DNA from: Kaistella sp. 97-N-M2
GTDB lineage: Bacteria; Bacteroidota; Bacteroidia; Flavobacteriales; Weeksellaceae
NCBI RefSeq assembly: GCF_021513235.1
Contig: NZ_CP090976.1
Coordinates: forward strand, 620,001 to 684,000
Direction: 5' to 3'
Length of the DNA stretch: 64,000 bases
Part shown: piece by piece, positions 43,273 to 51,434 of the stretch
Numbering within the stretch: the stretch's first letter is position 1
Layout: each line of letters opens with the position of its first letter
Translations under genes and position numbers: made by a program
Notes under the pieces: model-generated
Told to the model about the DNA's origin: nothing
Database searches by the model: none
The model's input: the letters and a program-made list of their open reading frames with translations, nothing else

Positions 43273-43755
43273 CTATTTCCCTTTCTTCAATTTTCCCATG
43301 ATTTTTTCCGCCGCAACCGTTGATTCTAAGATGATGACGGAGAAATTTTCTGCCATTTTTTGTCCGGCGGAAGACTGATAAAAGCGCGTGATCTTTTTGA
43401 TTTCCGAAAGTGTAAAATGTTTGCGGTAAATCCAGATTACGGCGTTATCCAAAGATCTTTTCCCATCGCCGGAGGTGATATACTGTTCGGCTTTTTCTGC
43501 TTCGGCGGCAGTAATTTCACCTTTGGCTTTATCTTCGCCAATTTTAAAAAGCAGAACCTCATTGATGTTGAAACCGCCTTTGGCAGCGCGTAATTTTCGA
43601 ATCTCCTGCGTGAGGCGGTCTTCCGGAACAGCCGTTGTATCGATAACATATTTAGCGGCTTCTGACTTTATTTTCTCAAAAGTGTCTTTACCGCTGATCT
43701 GCGCGGAAAAAAAGTTGGAAAAAGCGATAAATAAAAGAAAAAGTGCAGTTTTCAT
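43273..43755 (-). CDS. DUF2059 family secreted protein
   Basis: A 160-residue protein with a signal peptide (cleavage after SFFSA, about residue 18, before Gln). Two helical halves follow. The C-terminal TLSEIKKITRFYQSSAGQKM segment is the core of DUF2059, a domain of periplasmic or secreted proteins with no known biochemical role. Single gene. It has a bidirectional hairpin beyond its stop shared with the PNP gene. Confidence 0.78.
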   Translation of the reverse strand: MKTALFLLFIAFSNFFSAQISGKDTFEKIKSEAAKYVIDTTAVPEDRLTQEIRKLRAAKGGFNINEVLLFKIGEDKAKGEITAAEAEKAEQYITSGDGKRSLDNAVIWIYRKHFTLSEIKKITRFYQSSAGQKMAENFSVIILESTVAAEKIMGKLKKGK

Positions 43756-43831
43756 GATATTTAAGTTTTAAGTTTCCCTATTTAACATCTAATCCGCGGT
43801 TCGCCGAAGAACGATCTTCAAGTTAGGCCAT

Positions 43832-44581
43832 TTACTTCACTCGCACATAAATATGGCGAATATTGTTAACGCCCGTGTCGCGCTCATCGATCTCAATTTT
43901 TCCGATGCTTTTGATTAATGGCAGCAACTTCGCAAAACCAAAATTCCGCGGGTCAAAATCAGGTTTTTTCTTCAAGATAAAATTTCCCAGATTTCCCAGG
44001 AACGTCCAGCCATCCTCGTCGCCTAAATCGTTGATGCTTTGCGTAATGAGTTTTATTGTTCTGGAATCTACTTTGCTGATGGGTTCTTTTTTTCTCCGAG
44101 GTTTTGAAGTTTTCTTTTCCTCAACCGTCGCATCGGTCTCTTCCGTGGTATTGTTCAAAATTTCCAGATAGATAAATTTGTCGCAGGCAGAAATAAAGGG
44201 TTTCGGTGTTTTCTTTTCTCCAAATCCGATGACGGTCATTCCAGCTTCCCGAAGCCTCGTAGCGAGTCTTGTAAAATCGCTGTCGCTGGATACAATGCAG
44301 AAGCCGTTCACTTTTTCGGAGTACAGAATATCCATCGCATCGATGATGAGGGCGCTGTCGCTGGAATTTTTCCCGGTCGTGTAACTGTATTGCTGAATGG
44401 GCGTGATGGCGTTTTCCAAAAGAACGCTTTTCCAGCCGGAAACCGTGGGTTTGGTCCAGTCTGCATAAATTCTTTTGATGGTTGGAGTTCCGTTGCGCGA
44501 AATTTCCTCCAGCATTTCTTTTACATTCTTGTACGGAACATTGTCTGCATCGATGAGGACCGCTAATTTATCGTCTGCCAT
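43832..44581 (-). CDS. NYN domain protein with C-terminal OST-HTH/LOTUS-like domain
   Basis: A 249-residue protein. The N-terminal NYN (PIN-like) nuclease domain spans about 1-140: VLIDADNVPY with Asp11 and Asp13, DSALIIDAMD, and FCIVSSDSDFTRLATRLREAG give the acidic metal-binding cluster. A charged linker (about 145-170, KKTSKPRRKKEP) leads to an OST-HTH/LOTUS-like domain (about 175-249, SINDLGDEDGWTFLGNLGNF). The architecture matches LabA/DUF88-type proteins, thought to act on RNA. It is divergent from dinB across 130 bases and has its own -7 box. Confidence 0.87.
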   Translation of the reverse strand: MADDKLAVLIDADNVPYKNVKEMLEEISRNGTPTIKRIYADWTKPTVSGWKSVLLENAITPIQQYSYTTGKNSSDSALIIDAMDILYSEKVNGFCIVSSDSDFTRLATRLREAGMTVIGFGEKKTPKPFISACDKFIYLEILNNTTEETDATVEEKKTSKPRRKKEPISKVDSRTIKLITQSINDLGDEDGWTFLGNLGNFILKKKPDFDPRNFGFAKLLPLIKSIGKIEIDERDTGVNNIRHIYVRVK

Positions 44582-44614
44582 ATTTGGATTTTTTGTTAAC
44601 TTTTAAATTTCGTT

Positions 44615-44622
44615 CAAAGATA
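44615..44622 (-). promoter_or_regulatory. -7 box of the NYN gene
   Basis: The minus strand reads TATCTTTG, an exact TAnnTTTG match, 33 bases before the ATG at 44581. Confidence 0.5.
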
Positions 44623-44699
44623 TAAACAATTCACGGAAGTCGTATTTCACCTTTAACCTAGATGTTTTTAAGGGTGGCGGATTTTTAAATCCCATTCCT

Positions 44700-44707
44700 T
44701 AATTTTG
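44700..44707 (+). promoter_or_regulatory. -7 box abutting the dinB start
   Basis: TAATTTTG matches TAnnTTTG exactly and ends four bases before the GTG start of dinB at 44712. This predicts a leaderless or near-leaderless mRNA. No LexA-like palindrome was recognised. Confidence 0.5.
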
Positions 44708-44711
44708 CAGC

Positions 44712-45794
44712 GTGCAAGCCGACCGAAAAATAATTCATGTAGATATGGATGCGTTTTACGCCTCTGTAGAACAACATGATTTCCCTGAACTGAAAGGAAA
44801 ACCTCTGGCAGTGGGCGGCGGACAGTACGGCGTGGTTGCTGCGGCAAGTTATGAAGCGCGGAAATACGGCATCCGGTCTGCAATGCCGGGACGGCTGGCT
44901 TTGGAAAAGTGCCCGCACTTAATTGTGGTGAAACCGCGGTTTCAGCGGTACAAGGAAATTTCTCAGCAAATCCGCCAGATATTTTATGAATTTACGGATT
45001 TGGTAGAACCGCTTTCTCTGGATGAAGCCTACCTCGACGTTACTGTAAATAAAAAAAACATGGAATCCGCGAACGACATTGCGCGCGAGATCCGGAAAAG
45101 AATTTTTGAAGAAACAGGCTTAACGGCTTCCGCCGGAATTTCCATCAATAAATTTTTGGCAAAAGTAGCCTCCGATTACAACAAACCGAACGGCCAGAAA
45201 ACCATTCATCCCACCCAAATTCTGGAGTTTATGGAAGAGCTGCCCATCGAGAAGTTTTTCGGGATCGGAAAAGTGACGGCGAATAAAATGCACGAACTCC
45301 ATATTTTTAAAGGCGCCGATTTAAAGAAAAAGTCCCTGGAAGAACTGCACCGTCTTTTCGGAAAATCCGGACTTTATTATTACAACGCGGTTCGCGGCAT
45401 CCATAACAGCGAGGTAAAATCGCACCGCATCCAAAAAAGTGTTGGTGTAGAAGAAACTTTCTGGGAAAATCTGCTCGACGAAGAAGCGGTATTCAGGCAG
45501 TTGGAAATCATCAGCGAAGATCTGGAAACGCGGCTTTCAAAAAAAGAAATCAAAGGAAAATCTTTAACTTTAAAAATAAAATACAAAGATTTTATGGTCT
45601 ACACGCGCAGCCGCACGCAGGAAGATTATTTCGAAGATGCAAAAAATTTCCTCGAAACCGCCAAACAACTCTGGGAACTTCGGCCTTTCGACAAACCGGT
45701 GCGTCTGCTCGGCTTATCCTTATCCAATTTGAACACGCAGGAAAAAAAACAGATCTCGGTACAGCTGAAAATTCCGTTCGAGGAGTTTGACTGA
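44712..45794 (+). CDS. dinB: DNA polymerase IV
   Basis: Y-family translesion polymerase. It has 360 residues. Seen: HVDMDAFYASVE with metal ligand Asp11, YEARKYGIRSAMP fingers region, and LSLDEAYLDV with catalytic Asp104 and Glu105. HhH thumb region (FFGIGKVTANKMHELHIF) and little-finger domain follow. The start is GTG: the next in-frame ATG is inside the catalytic VDMDAFY motif, so GTG is required. The C-terminal QLKIPFEEFD may hold a clamp-binding peptide, which is inference. Confidence 0.95.
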   Translation: MQADRKIIHVDMDAFYASVEQHDFPELKGKPLAVGGGQYGVVAAASYEARKYGIRSAMPGRLALEKCPHLIVVKPRFQRYKEISQQIRQIFYEFTDLVEPLSLDEAYLDVTVNKKNMESANDIAREIRKRIFEETGLTASAGISINKFLAKVASDYNKPNGQKTIHPTQILEFMEELPIEKFFGIGKVTANKMHELHIFKGADLKKKSLEELHRLFGKSGLYYYNAVRGIHNSEVKSHRIQKSVGVEETFWENLLDEEAVFRQLEIISEDLETRLSKKEIKGKSLTLKIKYKDFMVYTRSRTQEDYFEDAKNFLETAKQLWELRPFDKPVRLLGLSLSNLNTQEKKQISVQLKIPFEEFD

Positions 45795-45940
45795 GCTGAA
45801 ATTGTTCTTTCTTTTCTTTAAAGAGTTCCACCCAATTTGAAAAATTTTCTTAAATAAAGATCGCTTTTTATCTGGCCTTTCTTCTGCGAAAATCCGGACA
45901 CTTCTTATCATAGATCAATATTCACGTCGATTATCCGCTT

Positions 45941-45948
45941 TATTTTTG
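45941..45948 (+). promoter_or_regulatory. -7 box of the yceI gene
   Basis: TATTTTTG matches TAnnTTTG exactly, 28 bases before the ATG at 45977, in an otherwise featureless 182-base spacer. Confidence 0.45.
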
Positions 45949-45976
45949 CACTCAGATAACAACTAAAAAATCTAAA

Positions 45977-46651
45977 ATGAAAAAATTATCAATTTTTGCA
46001 CTTTCTGCAGCACTTTTTGTGGTTTCCTGTAACGAATCCAAAGCCGACACGGTGACTTCGACAACAGAGCAAACCGTTGCCGGACATTCGGGGGAAAGCT
46101 TTAATGTAAATACCGACAGCAGCACTGTAAAATGGACGGCTTATCACAAAGGTGGCTTAAACCCAAGATTTGGCACGACCAAAACGACCGGCTTGTTCTC
46201 TGTAGAAAACGGAAATCTTGTTTCCGGGAGCCTTGTTTCGGACATTAATTCTTTAACAACCGATCCAACTGCAGTTGATCCTGCAACAACAGACGGAAAA
46301 ACAGCTGCGGATCTTGATACGCATTTGAAAAGTGCAGATTTCTTTGATGTTGCAAAATATCCAAGTGTAAAATTTGATATTACCAAAGTGGAAGATCTTG
46401 GCGCCGGTACGGAAACCAAACTGGAAGGCGCGAACAAACAGGTTAGCGGAAACCTTACCATTAAAGATAAAACGGTAAACGTAACCTTTCCCGCGAAAGT
46501 TCAGGTGACGGACGGAAAAGTTGATTTCGTTTCCAAATTCACCATCAACAGAGAAGATTGGGGCTTGGCATACGGTGCCGAAGGCGATCCAAAAGACTGG
46601 ATGATCTCCCAGGGAGTTGATCTGGAACTGAATATTGTTGCAACCAAATAA
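45977..46651 (+). CDS. YceI family lipoprotein
   Basis: A 224-residue protein with a lipobox (FVVSC, Cys18) and a YceI lipocalin-like barrel domain from about residue 40. SSTVKWTAYHKGG, FSVENGNLVSG and NREDWGLAYG near the C-terminus are family segments. YceI proteins bind polyisoprenoid or amphiphilic molecules in the periplasm. Single gene with its own -7 box and strong terminator. Confidence 0.9.
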   Translation: MKKLSIFALSAALFVVSCNESKADTVTSTTEQTVAGHSGESFNVNTDSSTVKWTAYHKGGLNPRFGTTKTTGLFSVENGNLVSGSLVSDINSLTTDPTAVDPATTDGKTAADLDTHLKSADFFDVAKYPSVKFDITKVEDLGAGTETKLEGANKQVSGNLTIKDKTVNVTFPAKVQVTDGKVDFVSKFTINREDWGLAYGAEGDPKDWMISQGVDLELNIVATK

Positions 46652-46671
46652 TTTTGACGCAACATCCATTG

Positions 46672-46698
46672 AAGCCGCAGTTTTGCGGCTTTTTTTTG
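46672..46698 (+). terminator. Intrinsic terminator after yceI
   Basis: Arms AAGCCGCA (46672-46679) and TGCGGCTT (46684-46691) form a perfect stem with a four-base loop and a T run to about 46697. Confidence 0.9.
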
Positions 46699-46882
46699 TG
46701 GAATGAGGAGATGATGCTTTTAAGCTGGATCCTGAACTTTCTGTTAAATGCGTCGTTGCTACTTTAAACAATATTGATAAACTAAATTAAAACCGGCGCT
46801 CCAGCGAATTTTCACCTTTAAAATGGCTTCTTCATCCATTTCGGGCTGGTTTTTGCTTGTGCACTTCAAAAATTTATAAACT

Positions 46883-48355
46883 ATGAATCCTACAATGCTT
46901 CAAGGTTTTCACTGGTATTCCGAGGGAAACGGTGAACTTTACAACCAGATGAAAAACGCTGCCGATTACCTGAAGGAACTCGGAATTTCCGCTGTTTGGT
47001 TTCCGCCCGCGTACAAAGCTGCCGGTGGCGGCTATTCCGTCGGTTACGATCCATACGATTTATTTGATCTGGGCGAATTTGACCAAAAAGGAAGCATCAA
47101 CACTAAATATGGAAGCAAAGCACAACTAATCGACGCTTGTACAGCCTTACAAAAAAACGGGATTTCGGTGATTGCAGATATTGTTTTGAATCACAAAGCC
47201 GGCGGCGACGAGAAAGAAAAGTTTCACGCCGTAAAGGTTGATCCCGAAAACCGCCAGCAAAACATCTCCGAACCATTTGAAATAGACAGCTATACCAAGT
47301 TTACGTTTCCGGGCAGAGGCAAAAAATATTCCAGTTTTCAGTGGAACTATCAGTGTTTTTCCGGCGTAGATTATGCAGAGGGCGAAGGCGAGGGTATTTT
47401 TCAGATCATCAATGATCATGGCGAGGGTTGGGAAGAAATGATTTCCGTGGAAAAAGGTAATTATGATTATTTAATGTACAATGATATTGAGCATCGCAAT
47501 CCTTTCGTACGCGAAGAATTAAATACCTGGGGGAAGTGGTACCACGATCAGATACATTTCGGCGGCGTTCGTCTCGATGCCGTAAAACATCAGTCTCCCG
47601 AATTTTACCAGGAATGGCTTTATGCCTTGCGCGCCAACACCGGAGAAAACATTTTTGCAGTCGGCGAATACTGGGCGCCCGGCGAATTGCCGCTGCTCGA
47701 AAAATATATTGAAGCCACGGAAGGCTCCATGAGTCTATTCGATTCGTCGCTTCATCACAACCTGCACGAAGCCTCTTTGGCGGGTGAAAATTATGATTTG
47801 CGCACAATTTTCGATACCACGCTTACGCTATCAAATCCGCTGCTCTCTGTAACGTTGGTGGATAATCACGATACGCAGCCGCTACAGGATCTGGAAGCCC
47901 CCGTAGAAAAATGGTTTAAACCTCTTGCTTACGCATTGATTCTGCTGCGGGAAAGTGGTTATCCGTGTGTTTTTTACCCGGATCTTTTTGGGGCGCATTA
48001 CACCGACAAAGACAAAGAAGGAAATGATCAGGAAATTTTTCTGGATAAAGTCGAAAAAATTGAAGAACTTTTAAAAGCGCGCCAGCTCTTCGCATACGGA
48101 ACGCAGCGCGATTATTTCGACGAACCCAACTCGATTGGCTGGATTCGCGAAGGCGACGGCTACAACAAAGGTTGCGCCGTGGTCTTAAGCAACAGCGATG
48201 CAACGGAAAAATCCATGGAAATAGGTGAACAATATGCCGGACAGCAATTTTATGATTTTCTGGGCTGGTTTCCGGAAAAAATAACAATCGATGAAAACGG
48301 CTGGGGAAAATTCCCTGTTCCGGCGGGAAATGTTTCCATTTGGGTGCCGGAATAA
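46883..48355 (+). CDS. Cytoplasmic alpha-amylase (GH13)
   Basis: Hydrolyses alpha-1,4-glucans inside the cell. It has 490 residues with no signal peptide (MNPTMLQGFHWYSEGNGEL). The (beta/alpha)8 catalytic set is complete: ADIVLNHKAG, GVRLDAVKH with nucleophile Asp232, FAVGEYW with acid/base Glu262, and VDNHDTQP with Asp330. This is the AmyA/AmyS (GH13 subfamily 5) type. It is followed 24 bases later by a barstar-like gene. No other glycogen or maltodextrin gene is nearby. Confidence 0.93.
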   Translation: MNPTMLQGFHWYSEGNGELYNQMKNAADYLKELGISAVWFPPAYKAAGGGYSVGYDPYDLFDLGEFDQKGSINTKYGSKAQLIDACTALQKNGISVIADIVLNHKAGGDEKEKFHAVKVDPENRQQNISEPFEIDSYTKFTFPGRGKKYSSFQWNYQCFSGVDYAEGEGEGIFQIINDHGEGWEEMISVEKGNYDYLMYNDIEHRNPFVREELNTWGKWYHDQIHFGGVRLDAVKHQSPEFYQEWLYALRANTGENIFAVGEYWAPGELPLLEKYIEATEGSMSLFDSSLHHNLHEASLAGENYDLRTIFDTTLTLSNPLLSVTLVDNHDTQPLQDLEAPVEKWFKPLAYALILLRESGYPCVFYPDLFGAHYTDKDKEGNDQEIFLDKVEKIEELLKARQLFAYGTQRDYFDEPNSIGWIREGDGYNKGCAVVLSNSDATEKSMEIGEQYAGQQFYDFLGWFPEKITIDENGWGKFPVPAGNVSIWVPE

Positions 48356-48379
48356 TTTTTAATTTTTCAAGAATTTATT

Positions 48380-48766
48380 TTGAAAGAATTTACAATTGAA
48401 GGAAAAAAGATTCGTGACATCAAAACATTTTACGTGGAAATTAACCGCGTTTTTATGCCTGATGAAGACTGGAAACTGGGCGAAAGTTTAGATGCGCTGA
48501 ATGATTTGCTGTATGGCGGTTTTGGAGAAATTGAAGGAAAAGAAAACATCATAATCTGGAAAAATTTTGAAGAAAACCGAAAAATACTGGGTTTCGAGAC
48601 GACCTTGCAGTTTTATGAAGCTAAATTAAAATCACCCCAAATCTTCAACACCAATTTCATTCAGGAAAAAATAGATGATTTAAAAAAGGGAAACGGCCAA
48701 ACGTACTTTGAGATTATTCTCGAAATAATTGGTGCGCATTCCAACATTAAATTGATAGAGAAATAA
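48380..48766 (+). CDS. Barstar-like protein
   Basis: A 128-residue acidic protein resembling barstar, the small inhibitor of extracellular ribonucleases. The LGESLDALNDLLYGGFGEIE segment at about 33-52 corresponds to the barstar helix that plugs the RNase active site, preceded by FYVEINRVF. It starts at TTG (48380) with no good ATG nearby. It follows the alpha-amylase gene by 24 bases. No barnase-like or polymorphic toxin gene is seen beside it, so it is an orphan. Family assignment is by pattern only. Confidence 0.7.
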   Translation: MKEFTIEGKKIRDIKTFYVEINRVFMPDEDWKLGESLDALNDLLYGGFGEIEGKENIIIWKNFEENRKILGFETTLQFYEAKLKSPQIFNTNFIQEKIDDLKKGNGQTYFEIILEIIGAHSNIKLIEK

Positions 48767-48823
48767 GATCGTTAAGATACTATTAAAAAGAGTTAATCAT
48801 TAGACGAATGGATTTATTAGATA

Positions 48824-48831
48824 TAAATTTG
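48824..48831 (+). promoter_or_regulatory. -7 box upstream of the alcohol dehydrogenase gene
   Basis: TAAATTTG matches TAnnTTTG exactly, 26 bases before the ATG at 48858. Confidence 0.45.
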
Positions 48832-48857
48832 TTTTCGAATTAAAAAAATACAGCAAT

Positions 48858-49916
48858 ATGAATACGTACCAAGTTAAAGCATACGGAACTCCGTCCAAAG
48901 AAGAAGATTTAAAGGAAATGCAGATCGAACGCAGAGAAGTGACGCCCACCGATATCGAGATCGAAATTTTATATTGTGGCGTTTGTCACAGCGATTTGCA
49001 CACCGCGAGAAATGATTGGGGTGGCACAAAATATCCCGCAGTTCCGGGTCACGAAATTGTGGGAAGAATTACGAAAGTTGGCGATGAGGTAACCAAATTT
49101 AAAGTCGGAGATCTGGCCGGCGTTGGATGTCTTGTAGATTCCTGCAAAGAATGCGAAAGCTGCAAACAGGACCTGGAACAATACTGTTTAACGGGTTCTA
49201 CCGGCACTTACAACGGCAATGATAAACATTTGGGTGGTCATACTTTTGGCGGATATTCCGAAAAAGTGGTCGTAACGGAAGCTTTTGGCTTGAAAATTCC
49301 TGAAAATCTCGATTTAAAAGCTGTTGCCCCTTTATTATGCGCTGGAATTACAACTTGGTCCCCGCTAAAACACTGGAACGTGAAAGAAGGCAGCAAAGTG
49401 GCCGTGGTTGGATTGGGCGGCCTGGGACATATGGCGATTAAACTGGCAAAAGGTTTAGGCGCTCAGGTTACTTTATTTTCCAGAAGTCCCGATAAAATTC
49501 AGGATGCCCTGGATTTAGGTGCGGACGCCGTGGTTATTTCCACGTACGAAAACGAAATGGAAACCGTGAAAGGAAAATTCGATCTGATTATCGATACCGT
49601 GCCTTATGATCACGACATTAATCCCTATGTTTCGACACTGAACATCAGCGGAACTCTGGTTTTAGTCGGCTACATCGGTCAAATGGGCGATGCCCTGTTT
49701 ACACCACCCATGATCCTGGGAAGAAGATCGGTGGCTGGTTCGGTAATTGGCGGCATCAAAGAAACTCAGGAAATGCTGGATTTCTGTGGCGAACACAACA
49801 TTTTACCGGAAATCGAAATGATTAAAATTCAGGATATTAACGAAGCGTACGAAAGAATGCTGAAAAGCGATGTTCGGTATCGCTTTGTGATCGATATGCA
49901 GTCTTTAAAGAATTAG
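48858..49916 (+). CDS. Zinc-dependent NAD(P) alcohol dehydrogenase (YahK/CAD-like)
   Basis: A 352-residue medium-chain dehydrogenase. Catalytic zinc site: GVCHSD (Cys43) and VPGHEIVG (His65, Glu66). Structural zinc: Cys96, 99, 102 and 110 in SCKECESCKQDLEQYC. The Rossmann fold has GLGGLGHMAIKLAKGLG near 180. It fits the cinnamyl-alcohol-dehydrogenase/YahK group, which reduce a broad range of aldehydes with NADPH; the natural substrate is unknown. Monocistronic, with its own -7 box and terminator. Confidence 0.92.
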   Translation: MNTYQVKAYGTPSKEEDLKEMQIERREVTPTDIEIEILYCGVCHSDLHTARNDWGGTKYPAVPGHEIVGRITKVGDEVTKFKVGDLAGVGCLVDSCKECESCKQDLEQYCLTGSTGTYNGNDKHLGGHTFGGYSEKVVVTEAFGLKIPENLDLKAVAPLLCAGITTWSPLKHWNVKEGSKVAVVGLGGLGHMAIKLAKGLGAQVTLFSRSPDKIQDALDLGADAVVISTYENEMETVKGKFDLIIDTVPYDHDINPYVSTLNISGTLVLVGYIGQMGDALFTPPMILGRRSVAGSVIGGIKETQEMLDFCGEHNILPEIEMIKIQDINEAYERMLKSDVRYRFVIDMQSLKN

Positions 49917-49936
49917 AATTTTAAAGAACAAGTACA

Positions 49937-49971
49937 TAATCCGGCCGAAAATTTCAGCCGGATTATTTTTT
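49937..49971 (+). terminator. Terminator after the alcohol dehydrogenase gene
   Basis: Arms TAATCCGGC (49937-49945) and GCCGGATTA (49957-49965) pair perfectly, followed by TTTTTT. The convergent phosphodiesterase gene ends only seven bases on. Confidence 0.88.
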
Positions 49972-49977
49972 GAGTAT

Positions 49978-51243
49978 TTACTTCAGAATCTCCTTTGCTA
50001 CTTTTTGCTTTCCATCGATTGGTTCTGATATTTTTAAACCCAGAATATCGGTAATCACGGGATAAACGTTTACGTTCTGAAATTCGCCAATTTTCTTATT
50101 TTCCTTGAAAGCCGGACCAAAAGCCACAAACACCGCCTTCATTTCCGGCACTTTGTAGGGATTGTACCCATGTTTTCCCGCAGATGTTTTCTTGCCCTTT
50201 TCCAGAAATATTTTAGAAGGCTCCGGAACGAGCAAAATTTGGCCGATTCTGTTGAACCGGTCGTCGCGCGCGGAGAATTTCAGTTTGCGCGGAAATCTTT
50301 TATCCAGATAAACTTTGTAATCATCGGTTTTATTTTTCTTCAGGTCGCGATAAGCAGCCTTCACTTCGGTCGGATCTTTGACAACCACACGCACCAAAGT
50401 TTGTGCATTGTAGTAATCAAAACGCGTTTTATCCCTAAGCATCTGAGGAATTTCGAGCGGATTTTCCGTATTTACCTTAATCATTCCGTGATCTGCTACA
50501 AAAATGAAGTTCACGTTTTTTAAACCCAACTGATTTACTTTCTCTACTAAATTTTTCACGGCTTCGTCAATTAACTGCACGGCGTCGGCGGTTTCTTTGG
50601 CATCCGGGCCAAAATGATGACCGCCTCCATCCACCTCCGGGAAATATAAACTGATAAAGTGCGGCCGTACGTTTTCAGGCAATTTTAACCAGTCGAGAAC
50701 TTTTTCTACCTTTTCGGCCGGACTGAATTTTTCGTGATAATGATAGTAATAGGACGGTCGCATTCCGCCCGCATTACTGGCAGAACCTACCCACATCATC
50801 GACGCAGAGAGCGTGCCGTTTTTTTCTGCCAGACTCCAAAGTGGTGTCCCGCCATACCACGTGCCGTCCTCCGCGTTTTCTTTGCGGCTCATGGCGTAGA
50901 ATTTTTCCTTTTTGTAATCGTAAAAGAAATTATCGATCAAACCGTGGTGCGACGGGTATAAACCCGTAATCAAACTCCAGTGATTCGGAAAAGTAATGGT
51001 GGGAAAACTCGGGATCATGGCCTTTGCCGTAACGCCACTTTCAGCGAACCGTAAAAGATTTTGGGCATTATATTTTTTAAGATAATCGTATCGAAAACCA
51101 TCTGCAGAAATCAAGATGACATAAGGTTTTGAGAGCGCGTCTACAGAATTTTTTCTGTTCGGAACTACAACTTGCGCAGTATCTACCTGGGAAAATGCCA
51201 AAAGAAAAAAAAAGGAAAAGAAAAGGACGGATATTTTTTTCAT
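49978..51243 (-). CDS. Nucleotide pyrophosphatase/phosphodiesterase family protein
   Basis: A 421-residue alkaline-phosphatase-superfamily enzyme (NPP type) with a signal peptide (about 1-18, before SQ), so it is periplasmic or surface-exposed. The start is the ATG before MKKISVLFF; an in-frame ATG seven codons upstream is less likely. Seen: LISADGFRYDYL with a zinc-ligand Asp, SFPTITFPNHWSLITG with nucleophile Thr84, YFPEVDGGGHHFGPD, and VADHGM with further zinc ligands. Substrates of this family are phosphodiesters such as nucleotides or lysophospholipids; which one applies here cannot be told. Confidence 0.9.
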   Translation of the reverse strand: MKKISVLFFSFFFLLAFSQVDTAQVVVPNRKNSVDALSKPYVILISADGFRYDYLKKYNAQNLLRFAESGVTAKAMIPSFPTITFPNHWSLITGLYPSHHGLIDNFFYDYKKEKFYAMSRKENAEDGTWYGGTPLWSLAEKNGTLSASMMWVGSASNAGGMRPSYYYHYHEKFSPAEKVEKVLDWLKLPENVRPHFISLYFPEVDGGGHHFGPDAKETADAVQLIDEAVKNLVEKVNQLGLKNVNFIFVADHGMIKVNTENPLEIPQMLRDKTRFDYYNAQTLVRVVVKDPTEVKAAYRDLKKNKTDDYKVYLDKRFPRKLKFSARDDRFNRIGQILLVPEPSKIFLEKGKKTSAGKHGYNPYKVPEMKAVFVAFGPAFKENKKIGEFQNVNVYPVITDILGLKISEPIDGKQKVAKEILK

Positions 51244-51407
51244 AATTTCATAATATCGTCCCAATTTACGGGAAAAACGCCTTAAGGTATGTCCTTTAGC
51301 CTTGTTAAATTAAATTCAATCGAAATACAATTTTTTCCGACTTATAAAAACAATTAGCATTTCGGTAAGAAAAACATACGTTTAGTTAACATTTCTTAAT
51401 AAAATAT

Positions 51408-51415
51408 TACATTTG
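51408..51415 (+). promoter_or_regulatory. -7 box of the large T9SS gene
   Basis: TACATTTG matches TAnnTTTG exactly, 19 bases before the ATG at 51435. A TTA rather than TTG lies near -33. Confidence 0.5.
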
Positions 51416-51434
51416 CGGAGATTTCTTTTTTATT

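Noticed and set aside
44582-44711. LexA-type operator between the NYN gene and dinB
   Set aside because: No convincing palindrome was found; only the two -7 boxes are supported.
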